From the NCBI RefSeq assembly GCF_000577615.1, contig NZ_CBXX010000016.1, positions 1-64,000 of the forward strand: a stretch of 64,000 nt of DNA. Reading direction: 5' to 3'. This document shows, piece after piece, positions 24,976-33,502 of the stretch. This DNA comes from Herbaspirillum sp. RV1423 (lineage in GTDB: Bacteria > Pseudomonadota > Gammaproteobacteria > Burkholderiales > Burkholderiaceae_D). Below the pieces are notes generated by a model, which did no database searches, was not told the origin of the DNA, and saw nothing but the letters and a program-made list of their open reading frames with translations. The translations under genes were made by a program, and so were the position numbers. The stretch's first letter is position 1, and each line of letters opens with the position of its first letter.

Positions 24976-25874
24976 CTGTCCGTCATCTCCGGCGATGCAG
25001 GATTGCGTAAGTGAACGGTGGTTTCGAACACCTTGCGGATACGCCCTTGCAGGTTCGGCGCCAGTGCGGCTTCGTCGACGGCGACGCCGACATCGGCGGC
25101 GTTGCGGTAACCGGGACCGAACAATGGATGCAGCACCGGCGATCCGGCCTCACGCACGTTGCGTTCGCCGCGGATCAGCAAGGCGATCCTGACCGCAACC
25201 ACCTCGTTCCAGCGCGCCGACATGCGGGCGGCGTTCAGGTAGTCGAGGCCGTCGCCATTCCTGACGCCGTACAGCACCTGAAAAGATTCGACGCCGCGCA
25301 CCACCGCAGCGGCGCTCCAGCCGTCACGCTGGGTCTGGTACTTGCAACGCAGTTCGGGTTCGCCATTGCTGTCCGGCGCCACGTAGAAAATACTCCAGCC
25401 TCGCGCCTCCTCAAGGTCGGCACCGCTGTTGTCGCGGGCTGGTCCGGCGACCGCGAAACCGGCGCAGTTGAGCATGCTGCCGTCCGCCTGGCCGCGATGG
25501 CCGGAGCCGAAGAAGCGTATCGCCAGGACGTCGCTGCCGTGGGCGGCAGGGTTTGCCGACGGCGCCGAGATATCCGGCGAACGCTCGTTCAGCCGCGCGT
25601 TGTCCAGGCCATGCACGCCGGGGGACATGCTGCCCAGGTCCGCTTGCAGAAAAACGGGATCGTCGTGCGGAACGTAATTGGCTTGCCTGAGAGAGCGCGC
25701 GATCAGGTCGAGCGCATAGCGGCCGCTTTCCTGCACCTGGGCATTGTCGTTGACGGCGAGGTAACTCGACTTTGCGGCGTTCAGCAATGCGGCGGCGGCC
25801 AGCGCGACGCCCATGCCGAGCGTCATGGCGATCATCAGTTCGATCAGCGTCAGGCCCTGTTGCCGGCGACGCAT
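24972..25874 (-). CDS. pilW: PilW-like minor pilin assembly protein
   Basis: 300 aa. Leader MRRRQQG, mature start LTLIELMIAMTLGMG with Glu5 present, followed by ESGRYALDLIARSLRQANY, typical of PilW. The long C-terminal domain contains the usual Cys residues. The ATG follows directly after the pilV stop with no spacing. Minor pilin that, with PilV, PilX and FimT, primes assembly of type IV pili. Confidence 0.9.
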   Translation of the reverse strand: MRRRQQGLTLIELMIAMTLGMGVALAAAALLNAAKSSYLAVNDNAQVQESGRYALDLIARSLRQANYVPHDDPVFLQADLGSMSPGVHGLDNARLNERSPDISAPSANPAAHGSDVLAIRFFGSGHRGQADGSMLNCAGFAVAGPARDNSGADLEEARGWSIFYVAPDSNGEPELRCKYQTQRDGWSAAAVVRGVESFQVLYGVRNGDGLDYLNAARMSARWNEVVAVRIALLIRGERNVREAGSPVLHPLFGPGYRNAADVGVAVDEAALAPNLQGRIRKVFETTVHLRNPASPEMTDR

Positions 25875-26378
25875 TCAGGGCTCCGCGACGAGGACAAGGG
25901 ACGGCAAGGTGCGCGGCTGCTGCGGCGTTTTTTCTCGCGTGGACCAGCCGAGTTTGATGACGATGGGAGCGTTGCCAGACCCGGTGCATGGCCAATGCGG
26001 CGCTTCGCCAGGGACCGGCGCACTGTCGCGGCAAACCGTCGCGCGCGCTTGCGGCAAGGCGCTGCGCAGGCGCTGTTTCCAGGCGGCGAGATCGCATGAT
26101 TGGCCGGCGCATGCCGCCGACGTTGCGGCATCGCCGGCGGCATCATAGTCGAACAGATAGGTATCGCGGTCCGCCGCGGCATCGGTGCGCATCAGTTCCG
26201 CCAGTTCCATGGCCAGTTGCAGGGCGTTCGACTGAAAGCCGCTTTGCTGCGCCGTTCTCAATGCATGCAATTGCATGGCGACGACGCCGCTCGCGCCCAG
26301 CGCCAGGATCACGATGGCAACCAGCACTTCGACCAGTGTGAAGCCTTGTTCGCCGGATTTTATCGGAGTCTTGTTCAC
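25875..26378 (-). CDS. pilV: PilV-like minor pilin
   Basis: 167 aa. Leader MNKTPIKSGEQG, mature start FTLVEVLVAIVILALGASG with Glu5 present, then MQLHALRTAQQSGFQSNALQLA, typical of PilV. First gene of the pilV-pilW-pilX-pilE-fimT operon; its promoter should lie in 26379-26670. Exported and processed by the prepilin peptidase, not encoded here. Confidence 0.9.
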   Translation of the reverse strand: MNKTPIKSGEQGFTLVEVLVAIVILALGASGVVAMQLHALRTAQQSGFQSNALQLAMELAELMRTDAAADRDTYLFDYDAAGDAATSAACAGQSCDLAAWKQRLRSALPQARATVCRDSAPVPGEAPHWPCTGSGNAPIVIKLGWSTREKTPQQPRTLPSLVLVAEP

Positions 26379-26670
26379 GCCGGCCTCGCTGCTCGATCAT
26401 GTGAAAAGACAAGATTTTGGCCGGATTTTTATGTTTGTGAAGCTGGTCCGTGAGTACTAAGAGACAAATGCGCGAGATTTTTTAATTATTCAAAATTATT
26501 TGCTGATTTCATATGGGTATATTTCGAGTTGAATATCCCTTGTCGTATCTGATGCGTACGGAAGCAGGGCGTGGGCTGCCGGAAATGTTGAGCTTGCGCG
26601 GTTCTATGTTGCCATCGCGGATTCTTGTACCAACATTGCGCGGGGCATTCAATGGGTCGTGATTCCTGAT
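26379..26670. other. Upstream region of the pilin operon
   Basis: About 290 bp between pilV and a tandem repeat array. It contains an AT-rich stretch (about 26400-26530) that is the likely promoter region of the minus-strand pilin operon. No gene or clear operator recognised. Confidence 0.4.
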
Positions 26671-27062
26671 CGTCGTCCCAGCGTCTTGAAAACGTTCGAT
26701 ACGACGCTGGGTCCTGACTTTCGTCAGGACGACGGTTATGGGGGGGGCTGACGAAGCGGTAATGCTGTCCAGTGAAACCTGTTTTCCCAGTCGTCGTCCC
26801 AGCGCACGCTGGGACCCAGTGTCGTGACAATGTCCGGTACGAGGCTGGGTCCTGACTTTCGTCAGGACGACGGTTATGGGGGGCTGGCGAAGCGGTAATG
26901 CTGTCCAGTGAAACCTGTTTTCCCAGTCGTCGTCCCAGCGCACGCTGGGACCCAGTGTCGTGACAATGTCCGGCACGAGGCTGGGTCCTTACTTTCGTCA
27001 GGACGATGGTTGTGAGCGACTGGCTATGCGGTAAGGAGCTTTTTCCGCTTGATTGAACGGTA
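26671..27062 (-). repeat. Tandem array of the MITE-like element (about 2.6 copies)
   Basis: Three head-to-tail units in the orientation opposite to copy A. Unit 1 (26671-26760) has only the core; unit 2 (26761-26896) has its right end but lacks the left terminal repeat; unit 3 (26897-27062) has both ends. Units 2 and 3 begin with AATGCTGTCCAGTGAAACCT exactly 136 bp apart and are nearly identical. Each contains the hairpin GTCCTGACTTTCGTCAGGAC (one unit has a mismatch). Apparent open frames here are repeat artefacts. Confidence 0.85.
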
Positions 27063-27110
27063 CTGCCGCCGATGCCGGGGCTGCGTCTTTGCGTGGACGG
27101 GCTGTCTGCC

Positions 27111-27737
27111 TTACACCGTGCGCGTCTCCGGATATTGCGTGACCACGTAAGCCACTGTTTCGACATTGGCCGGATTGCGGTAGCTGTGCGCATGGTCGGC
27201 GTCGAAGAAAATGGCGTCGCCGGTGCCCAGCAACCGGCGATGGTCGTTGATTTGGATTTCCAGCGTGCCGTGCGTGACGACCAGGTTCTTTTGCGTTCCC
27301 GGCACCAGCGCTTGCAGGTGTTCGGTCGACAAGGCGTCGAGTTTCAGCTCATGGAATTCGAAGCGGCGTTCTCCGGGCGGATACAGGCTGCGGCTGGAAA
27401 AGCGACCGTTGCCGCTGACCGTGCGCGGCGCATCCTGCGCCGGCAGCACCGCCAGTCCCTGCGGCGCAAAGTTGCGCAGGAAGGCCGATACCGACACTTG
27501 CAACGCCGAGGCCACGCGCTGCAAGACGCGGATGGTGGGCACGCTGCGGCCGGATTCGATCTGCGCCAGCATGGCGCGGCTCACGCCCGACTTGCGCGCC
27601 AGGCCGTCGAGCGACAAATGGCGCAGGGCGCGCAGGCGCGAGAGGTTGTCGGCCACGATGTCTTCAATATCGCCGGCCGAATCCTGCACGGCATGAAGGT
27701 GTGGCGCGGGCTCGGCGATGCGCAGTTCTGCGGTCAT
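27111..27737 (-). CDS. XRE-family transcriptional regulator with C-terminal cupin
   Basis: 208 aa. Helix-turn-helix at about residues 30-85 (LRHLSLDGLARKSGVSRAML, QIESGRSVPTIRVLQRVASAL) and a cupin barrel at about 115-200 (GERRFEFHELKL through GTGDAIFFDADHAHSYRN). Such XRE-cupin regulators bind small molecules and often control amino-acid, polyamine or stress genes. It begins 12 bp after a 65-codon ORF on the same strand. No target genes can be named. Confidence 0.92.
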   Translation of the reverse strand: MTAELRIAEPAPHLHAVQDSAGDIEDIVADNLSRLRALRHLSLDGLARKSGVSRAMLAQIESGRSVPTIRVLQRVASALQVSVSAFLRNFAPQGLAVLPAQDAPRTVSGNGRFSSRSLYPPGERRFEFHELKLDALSTEHLQALVPGTQKNLVVTHGTLEIQINDHRRLLGTGDAIFFDADHAHSYRNPANVETVAYVVTQYPETRTV

Positions 27738-27749
27738 GGTCGGTTCTCT

Positions 27750-27947
27750 TCAGCGCAGGTTGACGCGCGCTTGAAAGGCGAACGGATGGAACGCCGGCCG
27801 GACCCAACTTCCCTGCATGCCTTGCCGCTGCGCGGCAATCAACTGTTGCGCCATCATGCGCGCGGCGCACTGGCGGCGACAGGTTTGCAGGTCGACAACG
27901 TCGACGGTGGCAGCGTTGGCGGCAGTTGCTGCGGCGGTATTGGTCAT
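27750..27947 (-). CDS. Small hypothetical protein upstream of the XRE-cupin regulator
   Basis: 65 aa from ATG 27947, which has GGAG 6 bases upstream; a longer form from ATG 27959 is possible. Ala-rich N terminus, then LQTCRRQCAARMMAQQLIAAQ (Cys-x3-Cys in a predicted helix) and a C-terminal WVRPAFHPFAFQARVNLR. No known family recognised. Only 12 bp separate it from the regulator, so both are probably in one transcript. It may be an accessory peptide; function unknown. Confidence 0.6.
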   Translation of the reverse strand: MTNTAAATAANAATVDVVDLQTCRRQCAARMMAQQLIAAQRQGMQGSWVRPAFHPFAFQARVNLR

Positions 27948-28046
27948 CGGATTCTCCATTCCATCAAGGCTTGCTACGATGAAATGGAGCTTAGCACCGA
28001 CACTATATGTGCCAGAACGAATAAATATTCACATCCATATCTGAAT

Positions 28047-28655
28047 TTAGAATGAAGAATGTGGTTCTTTCAGAAACGCCGTTTCTTCCGCCGTGGAGTC
28101 GCGCCCGAGGATGGCGTTGCGATGCGGGAAGCGGCCGAAGCGCGCGATGACGGCATGGTGCCGGTCGGCAAATTTCAGGAAATTGTCGAACACGGTCTTG
28201 CTCTGCGCGTCGGCTTGCCTGGCCAGCGCACGAAACAGTTGCACGGAATATTCCTGGTCGTCGAGGTCTTCGGAATGTTCCAGCGGCAGGTAAAAGAACA
28301 CGCGTTGCAGCGGCGGCAACTGCTGGTCGAAACCCTGCGCCAGTCCGAGGTGGCAGCATTGCCGCGCCAGTTCGTCGAAGGCGAAGGCGGCCGCGGTGTC
28401 GCGATGGATGTTGCGCGGGAACTGGTCCAGCAACAGGATCAGCGCCAACATGCCTTGCGGCGTTTCGGTCCAGTCGTCGAGACGGTTCTCGCTTGCCGCC
28501 AGCAAGGTGCTTTCAAAGCGCGACTTGATGGCGCGGTCGACGGCGGCGTCCTTGCTCCACCACAATCCCGATTGCCGTCCGGCGACAACGCTTGCTTCGC
28601 CGTCTTCGCCGAACCAGTACGCAAGGATGGCGGCGATGCTTTCCGTCGCCGTCAT
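28047..28655 (-). CDS. DUF924 family protein
   Basis: 202 aa. Characteristic DUF924 pattern: ILAYWFGEDG near the start, GLWWSKDAAVDRAIKSRF, LALILLLDQFPRNIHR near 75, YLPLEHSEDLDDQE near 120 and the C-terminal RHHAVIARFGRFPHRNAILGR. All-helical, TPR-like fold; no biochemical function is established. ATG 28655 overlaps the stop of the S4 protein by 4 bp; the open frame continues upstream to 28949 but that part is the shadow of the S4 gene. Confidence 0.93.
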   Translation of the reverse strand: MTATESIAAILAYWFGEDGEASVVAGRQSGLWWSKDAAVDRAIKSRFESTLLAASENRLDDWTETPQGMLALILLLDQFPRNIHRDTAAAFAFDELARQCCHLGLAQGFDQQLPPLQRVFFYLPLEHSEDLDDQEYSVQLFRALARQADAQSKTVFDNFLKFADRHHAVIARFGRFPHRNAILGRDSTAEETAFLKEPHSSF

Positions 28656-28870
28656 TCCGCCAGCACGCGGATGCGCACGTCGCCCAGCGCCACGGTCTGG
28701 CCGGCGGTGATCTTGCAGGTCTTGCGCAGTTCCTGCTTGCCGTCGACCTTGACGTGGCCTTCGGCGACGATGGCCTTGCCGGCGCCGCCGCTGTCGCACA
28801 GGCCGACCAGTTTCAGGAGCTGGTTCAGCTCGACGTAAGGGCCTTGCAGTTGGAATTCCAGATGTTGCAT
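28652..28870 (-). CDS. S4-domain RNA-binding protein (YbcJ-like)
   Basis: 72 aa, nearly all S4 fold: YVELNQLLKLVGLCDSGGAGK, then VAEGHVKVDGKQELRKTCKI and the C-terminal GQTVALGDVRIRV. Free-standing S4 proteins of this type bind structured RNA, probably in ribosome-related work. Start 28870 is the only sensible one. Overlaps DUF924 by 4 bp and follows the 89-aa protein by 45 bp. Confidence 0.93.
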   Translation of the reverse strand: MQHLEFQLQGPYVELNQLLKLVGLCDSGGAGKAIVAEGHVKVDGKQELRKTCKITAGQTVALGDVRIRVLAE

Positions 28871-28915
28871 ATCCGCCTTGTAATGGGTATTGCGTAAAAA
28901 AACAGACCGCCTGAA

Positions 28916-29185
28916 TCAGACCAGGGTTTTCTCGGCCTTGTGCAGCCACAGCGCCAGATTGTTCAGCAGGTCTTCCTGGCTGAACGAACAGCTTTCCTCG
29001 GTGAACAGGCTGCCGGTTTCCAGGCGGACCAGCAAGTCTTCCGCCACTTGTCCGTAACGCAGCGGCAAGCGCCTGAGCAGGTCGTCCTGCGCGCGCCAGG
29101 CGTTGCAGAAAGCGGCGACATTGATCGCGCCGTCGCGCAGGTCGTTGAGGGCGTCATGCAGGGTTTGCAGGCTGGGATTGCTCAT
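28916..29185 (-). CDS. Small conserved-looking hypothetical protein
   Basis: 89 aa, predicted helical, acidic, no signal peptide. Starts MSNPSLQTLHDALNDLRDGA and includes FCNAWRAQDDLLRRLPLRYG. I do not recognise a family. It begins 10 bp after the metallopeptidase stop and precedes the S4 gene, so it belongs to the same operon. Confidence 0.7.
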   Translation of the reverse strand: MSNPSLQTLHDALNDLRDGAINVAAFCNAWRAQDDLLRRLPLRYGQVAEDLLVRLETGSLFTEESCSFSQEDLLNNLALWLHKAEKTLV

Positions 29186-29195
29186 GATATGGGTA

Positions 29196-30083
29196 CTAAA
29201 GAGTCTTGGCTTCGAAAGTGTTGCAGGCGTTGACCTTGCCCTGCGCGATGCCGCGCTTGAACCAGTTTACGCGCTGCGCCGAGGTGCCGTGCGTGAACGA
29301 ATCCGGCACCACTTCGCCGCGCGCCTGCCGTTGCAAGGCGTCGTCGCCGATGGCGGAGGCCGCGTTCAGCGCTTCTTCGATGTCGCCGTCTTCGATGATG
29401 TGGCGCGCTTCGTTGGCGTGATAGGCCCAGACGCCGGCGAAGCAGTCGGCCTGGAGTTCCAGGCGTACCGACAAGGCGTTGGCCTGTTTCTCGGACATGT
29501 TGCGGCGCGCCTTGTCGACCTTCGCGGAAATGCCGAGCAGGTTTTGTACGTGATGGCCGACTTCATGCGCGATCACATAGGCTTGCGCAAAGTTGCCGGA
29601 GACGTTGAAGCGTTGTTTCATCAACTGGTAAAAGCTCAGGTCGATGTAGACCTTCTGGTCGCCGGGGCAATAGAACGGACCGGTGGCGGTCTGGCCGGTG
29701 CCGCAGGCGGTCGGGGTGCGGCCCGAGAACAGGACCAGCTTGGGCCGTACATAGGTGGTGCCGTTGGCGCGGAACAGTTCGCCCCAGGTATCTTCGGTAT
29801 CGGCCAGCACGGTCGACACGAAACGCGCCATCTGGTCGTTCGGCGGCGGCTTGTGCGCCGGCGCCGATTGCGGGATGGGGGCCGGTTGTCCGCCTCCGCC
29901 GCTGAGCATGTTGATCACGGTCAGCGGATTGATGCCGAGGAAATACGACGCCACCAGCGCGACGGCAATGCCGCCCAGGCCGATCGAGCGGCCGCCGCCG
30001 AAGGAAAAACCGCCGCCTCCGCCACCATCGTCGCCGCGACGGTCTTCCACGTTGTCGCTTTCGCGATTGCCTTCCCATTTCAT
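29196..30083 (-). CDS. ypfJ: YpfJ-type neutral zinc metallopeptidase
   Basis: 295 aa. A hydrophilic Gly-rich N terminus, one membrane helix (IGLGGIAVALVASYFLG, about 34-50), then the catalytic domain with the zinc motif AHEVGHHVQNLLG near residue 171 and the downstream LELQADCFAGVWA, which supplies the third ligand region. Typical of the KPN_02809/YpfJ family, membrane-anchored with an outside catalytic domain. Substrate unknown. First gene of a four-gene operon with the 89-aa protein, S4 protein and DUF924. Confidence 0.93.
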   Translation of the reverse strand: MKWEGNRESDNVEDRRGDDGGGGGGFSFGGGRSIGLGGIAVALVASYFLGINPLTVINMLSGGGGQPAPIPQSAPAHKPPPNDQMARFVSTVLADTEDTWGELFRANGTTYVRPKLVLFSGRTPTACGTGQTATGPFYCPGDQKVYIDLSFYQLMKQRFNVSGNFAQAYVIAHEVGHHVQNLLGISAKVDKARRNMSEKQANALSVRLELQADCFAGVWAYHANEARHIIEDGDIEEALNAASAIGDDALQRQARGEVVPDSFTHGTSAQRVNWFKRGIAQGKVNACNTFEAKTL

Positions 30084-30407
30084 GATGAATTCCTTGCTGC
30101 ATGATTACCAATAGGCGAGATTGTAATGGAGCGGGGCGGAAAAACCTGTACAGGGAGGCGGAAAGACGTCGAGAGTGAATTTCTTTGGAGAAACGCTGTC
30201 TGGGGAAGAGCGGCTCTTCGGTCGGTCGCGCCGGTTTCGGCGGCGGCCGCGATGTGGGAATATCCGGATACGTACCCACGCACCGCCGGGTTCGCGCGTT
30301 CCGTCTGTATCATCGGCTGCAGCATAAGCACCTTAGGCAACATAAGCAGCATGCGCCGCCGCAGGGCCTTGTCATGCATACAACAGCAATTTGAACGGGA
30401 GACTCAG
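30084..30407. other. Divergent promoter region, ypfJ / fadE
   Basis: 324 bp without a gene. It should contain both promoters. A perfect 10-bp palindrome TATCCGGATA is at 30261-30270, a possible operator. No further motif recognised. Confidence 0.4.
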
Positions 30408-32897
30408 ATGATCTTGTGGCTAATCGTTTTTGTAGCGGGCGCCCTGGCGTTAATGACGATGCGCGCCGGCGCGTGGACCTGGCTGGTGGCGGAACTGGCC
30501 TGGATCTGGATCGGCGGCATGACCGAGCAGGCCAACGCCGTCGCCTGCGTCCTGCTGGCCATCCTGCTGTGCGTGCCGACCTTGCTGGTGGCCATCAGGT
30601 CGGTGCGGCAGACGCTGATGACGCGGCCGGCATTGGACATGTTCCGCAAGATTCTGCCGAGCATGTCGGGCACCGAACGCGATGCCATTGAAGCCGGCAC
30701 GGTATGGTGGGACGCCGACCTGTTTTCCGGCAAGCCCGACTGGAACAGGCTGATGCAACTTCCGCCGCCCGCGCTGACGGCGGAAGAACAATCCTTCCTC
30801 GACAACGAAGTCACGCAATTGTGCGCGATGGTCAGCGACTGGGACACCTCGGTGGCGTGGCAAGACTTGCAGCCCGAAGCCTGGCGGTTCATCAAGGACA
30901 AGGGTTTCCTCGGCATGATCATTCCCAGGCAATACGGCGGCAAGCAGTTCTCCGCCTACATGCATTCGCAGGTGATCATGAAACTGTCGTCGCGTTGCTC
31001 GGTGGCGGCGATTTCGGTGATGGTGCCGAACTCGCTCGGCCCGGCGGAACTGTTGCTGCACTACGGCACCGATGAGCAGAAAAATCATTACCTGCCGCGC
31101 CTGGCGCGCGGCGAAGAGATTCCGTGTTTCGCGCTCACGAGCCCTTATGCGGGTTCCGACGCCGCGGCGATTCCCGACATCGGCATCGTCTGCAAGGGCA
31201 TGCACGAAGGCCGCGAGGTGCTGGGATTCCGCGTCACATGGAGCAAGCGCTACATCACGCTGGCGCCGGTCGCCACCGTACTCGGACTGGCTTTCCGCGC
31301 GCAGGATCCCGATCATCTGCTGGGCGGCGATGCCGAACCCGGCATCACCTGCGCCTTGATTCCGACCAGCCATCCGGGCGTGGTCACCGGCCGCCGCCAC
31401 TGGCCGCTCAATGCCGTGTTCCAGAACGGCCCGACCTCGGGCGAGAATGTGTTCATTCCGCTGGACTGGGTCATCGGCGGCCAGGCGCAAGTCGGCAAGG
31501 GCTGGCGCATGCTGATGGAATGCCTGGCGGCGGGCCGGGCGATTTCGCTGCCATCGTCGAGCGTCGGCTTTTCCAAGATGGCGGTGCGCGGCACCAGCGC
31601 CTATGCCGCCATGCGCCGGCAATTCAAGATCGCCATCGGCAAGTTCGAAGGCATCCAGGAAGCGCTGGCGCGCATGGGCGGCCATCTCTACATGATGGAC
31701 GCCACGCGCCGGTTGTCGTCGCTGGCAGTCGACGCCGGCGAGAAGCCGTCGGTGATTTCGGCGATCTCCAAATACCACGTCACCGAACGCGGGCGCATCG
31801 TCGTCAACGACGGGATGGACGTGATCGGCGGCAAGGGTATCTGCATGGGGCCGGGAAATTTCCTGGCGCGCGTGTACCAGCAGATTCCGATCGCCATCAC
31901 GGTCGAAGGCGCCAATATCCTCACGCGCTGTCTGATCATCTTCGGCCAGGGCGCGATCCGTTGCCATCCCTATGTGCTGAAAGAGATGGCCGCGGCCAAT
32001 GACGCCGACCGCGATCGCGCGCTGGAGGATTTCGACAAGGCTTTCTTCGGCCACCTCAGCTTCGTCGCCGCCAACGCCGCGCGCTCGCTCGTGTTCGGCC
32101 TCAGTGCCGGTTTGCTGGCGACGGCGCCGAACCAGGCGGCGGAAGAAACGCGCGGCTATTATCGTGCGGTGGCGCGGCTGTCGGCCTGTTTTGCCCTGCT
32201 GACCGATGTGTCGATGTTCGTGCTCGGCGGCTCGCTGAAATTCCGCGAGCGGATTTCCGGCCGCCTTGGCGACGTGCTCTCGCAGCTTTACCTGATTTCC
32301 GCCGCGCTCAAGCGTTACGAAGACGACGGTCGCCAGCATGGCGATTTGCCCTACGTGGGGTGGTCGGTACAGGACGCGTTGCATCGGGCGCAGGAAGCGA
32401 TCATCGATGTGCTCGACAATTTCCCCAATCCCTTCATCGCTTTTGCGTTGCGCATCTGGATGTTCCCGCTGGGCTTGTCGTTCCGCAAACCGTCGGATCG
32501 TCTCGCCAGCGAAGTCGCGCTGGCGATGCAGACGCCCGGCGCCGCGCGCGACCGGCTGGTGGCGGACATCTATCAACCGGATGCCGACGCCGATCCGCTG
32601 GGCAGCGGCGAGCGCGCCTTCAACCTCTTGCCGAAGGTGCATGAAATCGAAACCCGTCTCAAGCAAGCGGTCAGGGACGGCACCATCCCCGCGATGCCGC
32701 AAAGCCTGCTGGAGATGCGGCGCTGGAACGCGCGCGCGATGGAGCAAGGCTTGATCAGCGCCGATGAGCGCATCGTGCTGGACGATTTTGCGCATTACGG
32801 CGACATCACGGTGCAGGTCGACGATTTCGGCGCCGACCTGGACATGCGCGAAGCATTGCAAAAGGGACAAGCGCCGGCGATTGTCCGGAGTGCCTGA
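30408..32897 (+). CDS. fadE: Acyl-CoA dehydrogenase, FadE type
   Basis: 829 aa, close to E. coli FadE (about 814 aa) and much longer than ordinary acyl-CoA dehydrogenases. N-terminal hydrophobic segments (residues 1-65) anchor it to the inner membrane. The dehydrogenase core begins near 85; IPCFALTSPYAGSDAAAIP (FAD/substrate region), YITLAPVATVLGLAFR and IGGKGICMGPGNFLARVYQ are typical. The C-terminal DUF1974-like region follows from about 590. It catalyses the first, FAD-dependent step of fatty acid beta-oxidation. ATG at 30408 has GGGAG 6 bases upstream; the longer frame to 30126 is not used. Confidence 0.95.
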   Translation: MILWLIVFVAGALALMTMRAGAWTWLVAELAWIWIGGMTEQANAVACVLLAILLCVPTLLVAIRSVRQTLMTRPALDMFRKILPSMSGTERDAIEAGTVWWDADLFSGKPDWNRLMQLPPPALTAEEQSFLDNEVTQLCAMVSDWDTSVAWQDLQPEAWRFIKDKGFLGMIIPRQYGGKQFSAYMHSQVIMKLSSRCSVAAISVMVPNSLGPAELLLHYGTDEQKNHYLPRLARGEEIPCFALTSPYAGSDAAAIPDIGIVCKGMHEGREVLGFRVTWSKRYITLAPVATVLGLAFRAQDPDHLLGGDAEPGITCALIPTSHPGVVTGRRHWPLNAVFQNGPTSGENVFIPLDWVIGGQAQVGKGWRMLMECLAAGRAISLPSSSVGFSKMAVRGTSAYAAMRRQFKIAIGKFEGIQEALARMGGHLYMMDATRRLSSLAVDAGEKPSVISAISKYHVTERGRIVVNDGMDVIGGKGICMGPGNFLARVYQQIPIAITVEGANILTRCLIIFGQGAIRCHPYVLKEMAAANDADRDRALEDFDKAFFGHLSFVAANAARSLVFGLSAGLLATAPNQAAEETRGYYRAVARLSACFALLTDVSMFVLGGSLKFRERISGRLGDVLSQLYLISAALKRYEDDGRQHGDLPYVGWSVQDALHRAQEAIIDVLDNFPNPFIAFALRIWMFPLGLSFRKPSDRLASEVALAMQTPGAARDRLVADIYQPDADADPLGSGERAFNLLPKVHEIETRLKQAVRDGTIPAMPQSLLEMRRWNARAMEQGLISADERIVLDDFAHYGDITVQVDDFGADLDMREALQKGQAPAIVRSA

Positions 32898-32996
32898 CGA
32901 ATTCGACGCGGAGCCGGATACGCCGCAAAGTCTTATAATTGCGCCTGATATTATTCATTCGGAGCGCCTTCGCCGGGCGCCTCAACTTATTTCGCC

Positions 32997-33293
32997 ATGA
33001 CAACATCTTTGCATAGCATGTCCACCGAGAAAACCGTCGCGCCGCCATTCCGCTGGCTCAATCCCTATCGTCCGACCACCTTCCGCGTCATTGTCGGCCT
33101 CGGCATCGGCGCCATGGTCCTGCTGCTGATCAATCTGTTCACGCCGGGCGCGCTGGAAGCATCGGTCTATGTCTGGAGCCTGGCGGCGGCAGCCGTCGCC
33201 TATGTGCTGGCGGAATTCCTGCTGGTGACCGTTGTGGTCGTCGGGCCGTTTGCCGGGTTTGTGTACGGAGTGATTGCGTTTTTTTCGCGCTGA
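32997..33293 (+). CDS. Small membrane protein of unknown function
   Basis: 98 aa with two or three hydrophobic segments: VIVGLGIGAMVLLLINLF near 30-48, VYVWSLAAAAVAYVLAEFLL near 57-76 and a last stretch VVGPFAGFVYGVIAFF. No family recognised. ATG 32997 is used; ATG 33018 is an alternative, and neither has a clear ribosome-binding site. A strong terminator follows, so it forms its own 3' end, 99 bp after fadE. Confidence 0.65.
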   Translation: MTTSLHSMSTEKTVAPPFRWLNPYRPTTFRVIVGLGIGAMVLLLINLFTPGALEASVYVWSLAAAAVAYVLAEFLLVTVVVVGPFAGFVYGVIAFFSR

Positions 33294-33313
33294 GTGCCGC
33301 GTCTCATCCTAAG

Positions 33314-33345
33314 TAAAAAGGCCGGTGAATGAACCGGCCTTTTTT
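33314..33345 (+). terminator. Rho-independent terminator after the small membrane protein
   Basis: AAAAAGGCCGGT (33315-33326) pairs with ACCGGCCTTTTTT around a 5-nt loop and ends in a run of T. Classic intrinsic terminator, usable on both strands. Confidence 0.92.
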
Positions 33346-33502
33346 CGTCATGGCAAGGAGAACGGACGGCAGAGGCGCAAGCGATGCCGAAATCCATATT
33401 CCCCATACAGAATAATTCATTGGAAACGCAGTCTTGCCCGGCATAACATTGCCGTCTTATCCATTTGCCGGGCATCCGGCGTTTCTACAACAAGGACCAC
33501 AC

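Noticed and set aside
26671..27062. Possible CRISPR array
   Set aside because: The repeat period is 136 bp with near-identical, not unique, spacers; units carry the ends of a dispersed palindromic element and no cas genes are nearby.
26486..27193. Open frames across the tandem array
   Set aside because: Their peptides repeat with the DNA repeat; no ribosome-binding site.
30450..32870. 806-codon minus-strand frame opposite fadE
   Set aside because: Shadow of fadE; the plus-strand frame has clear acyl-CoA dehydrogenase motifs and a good start.
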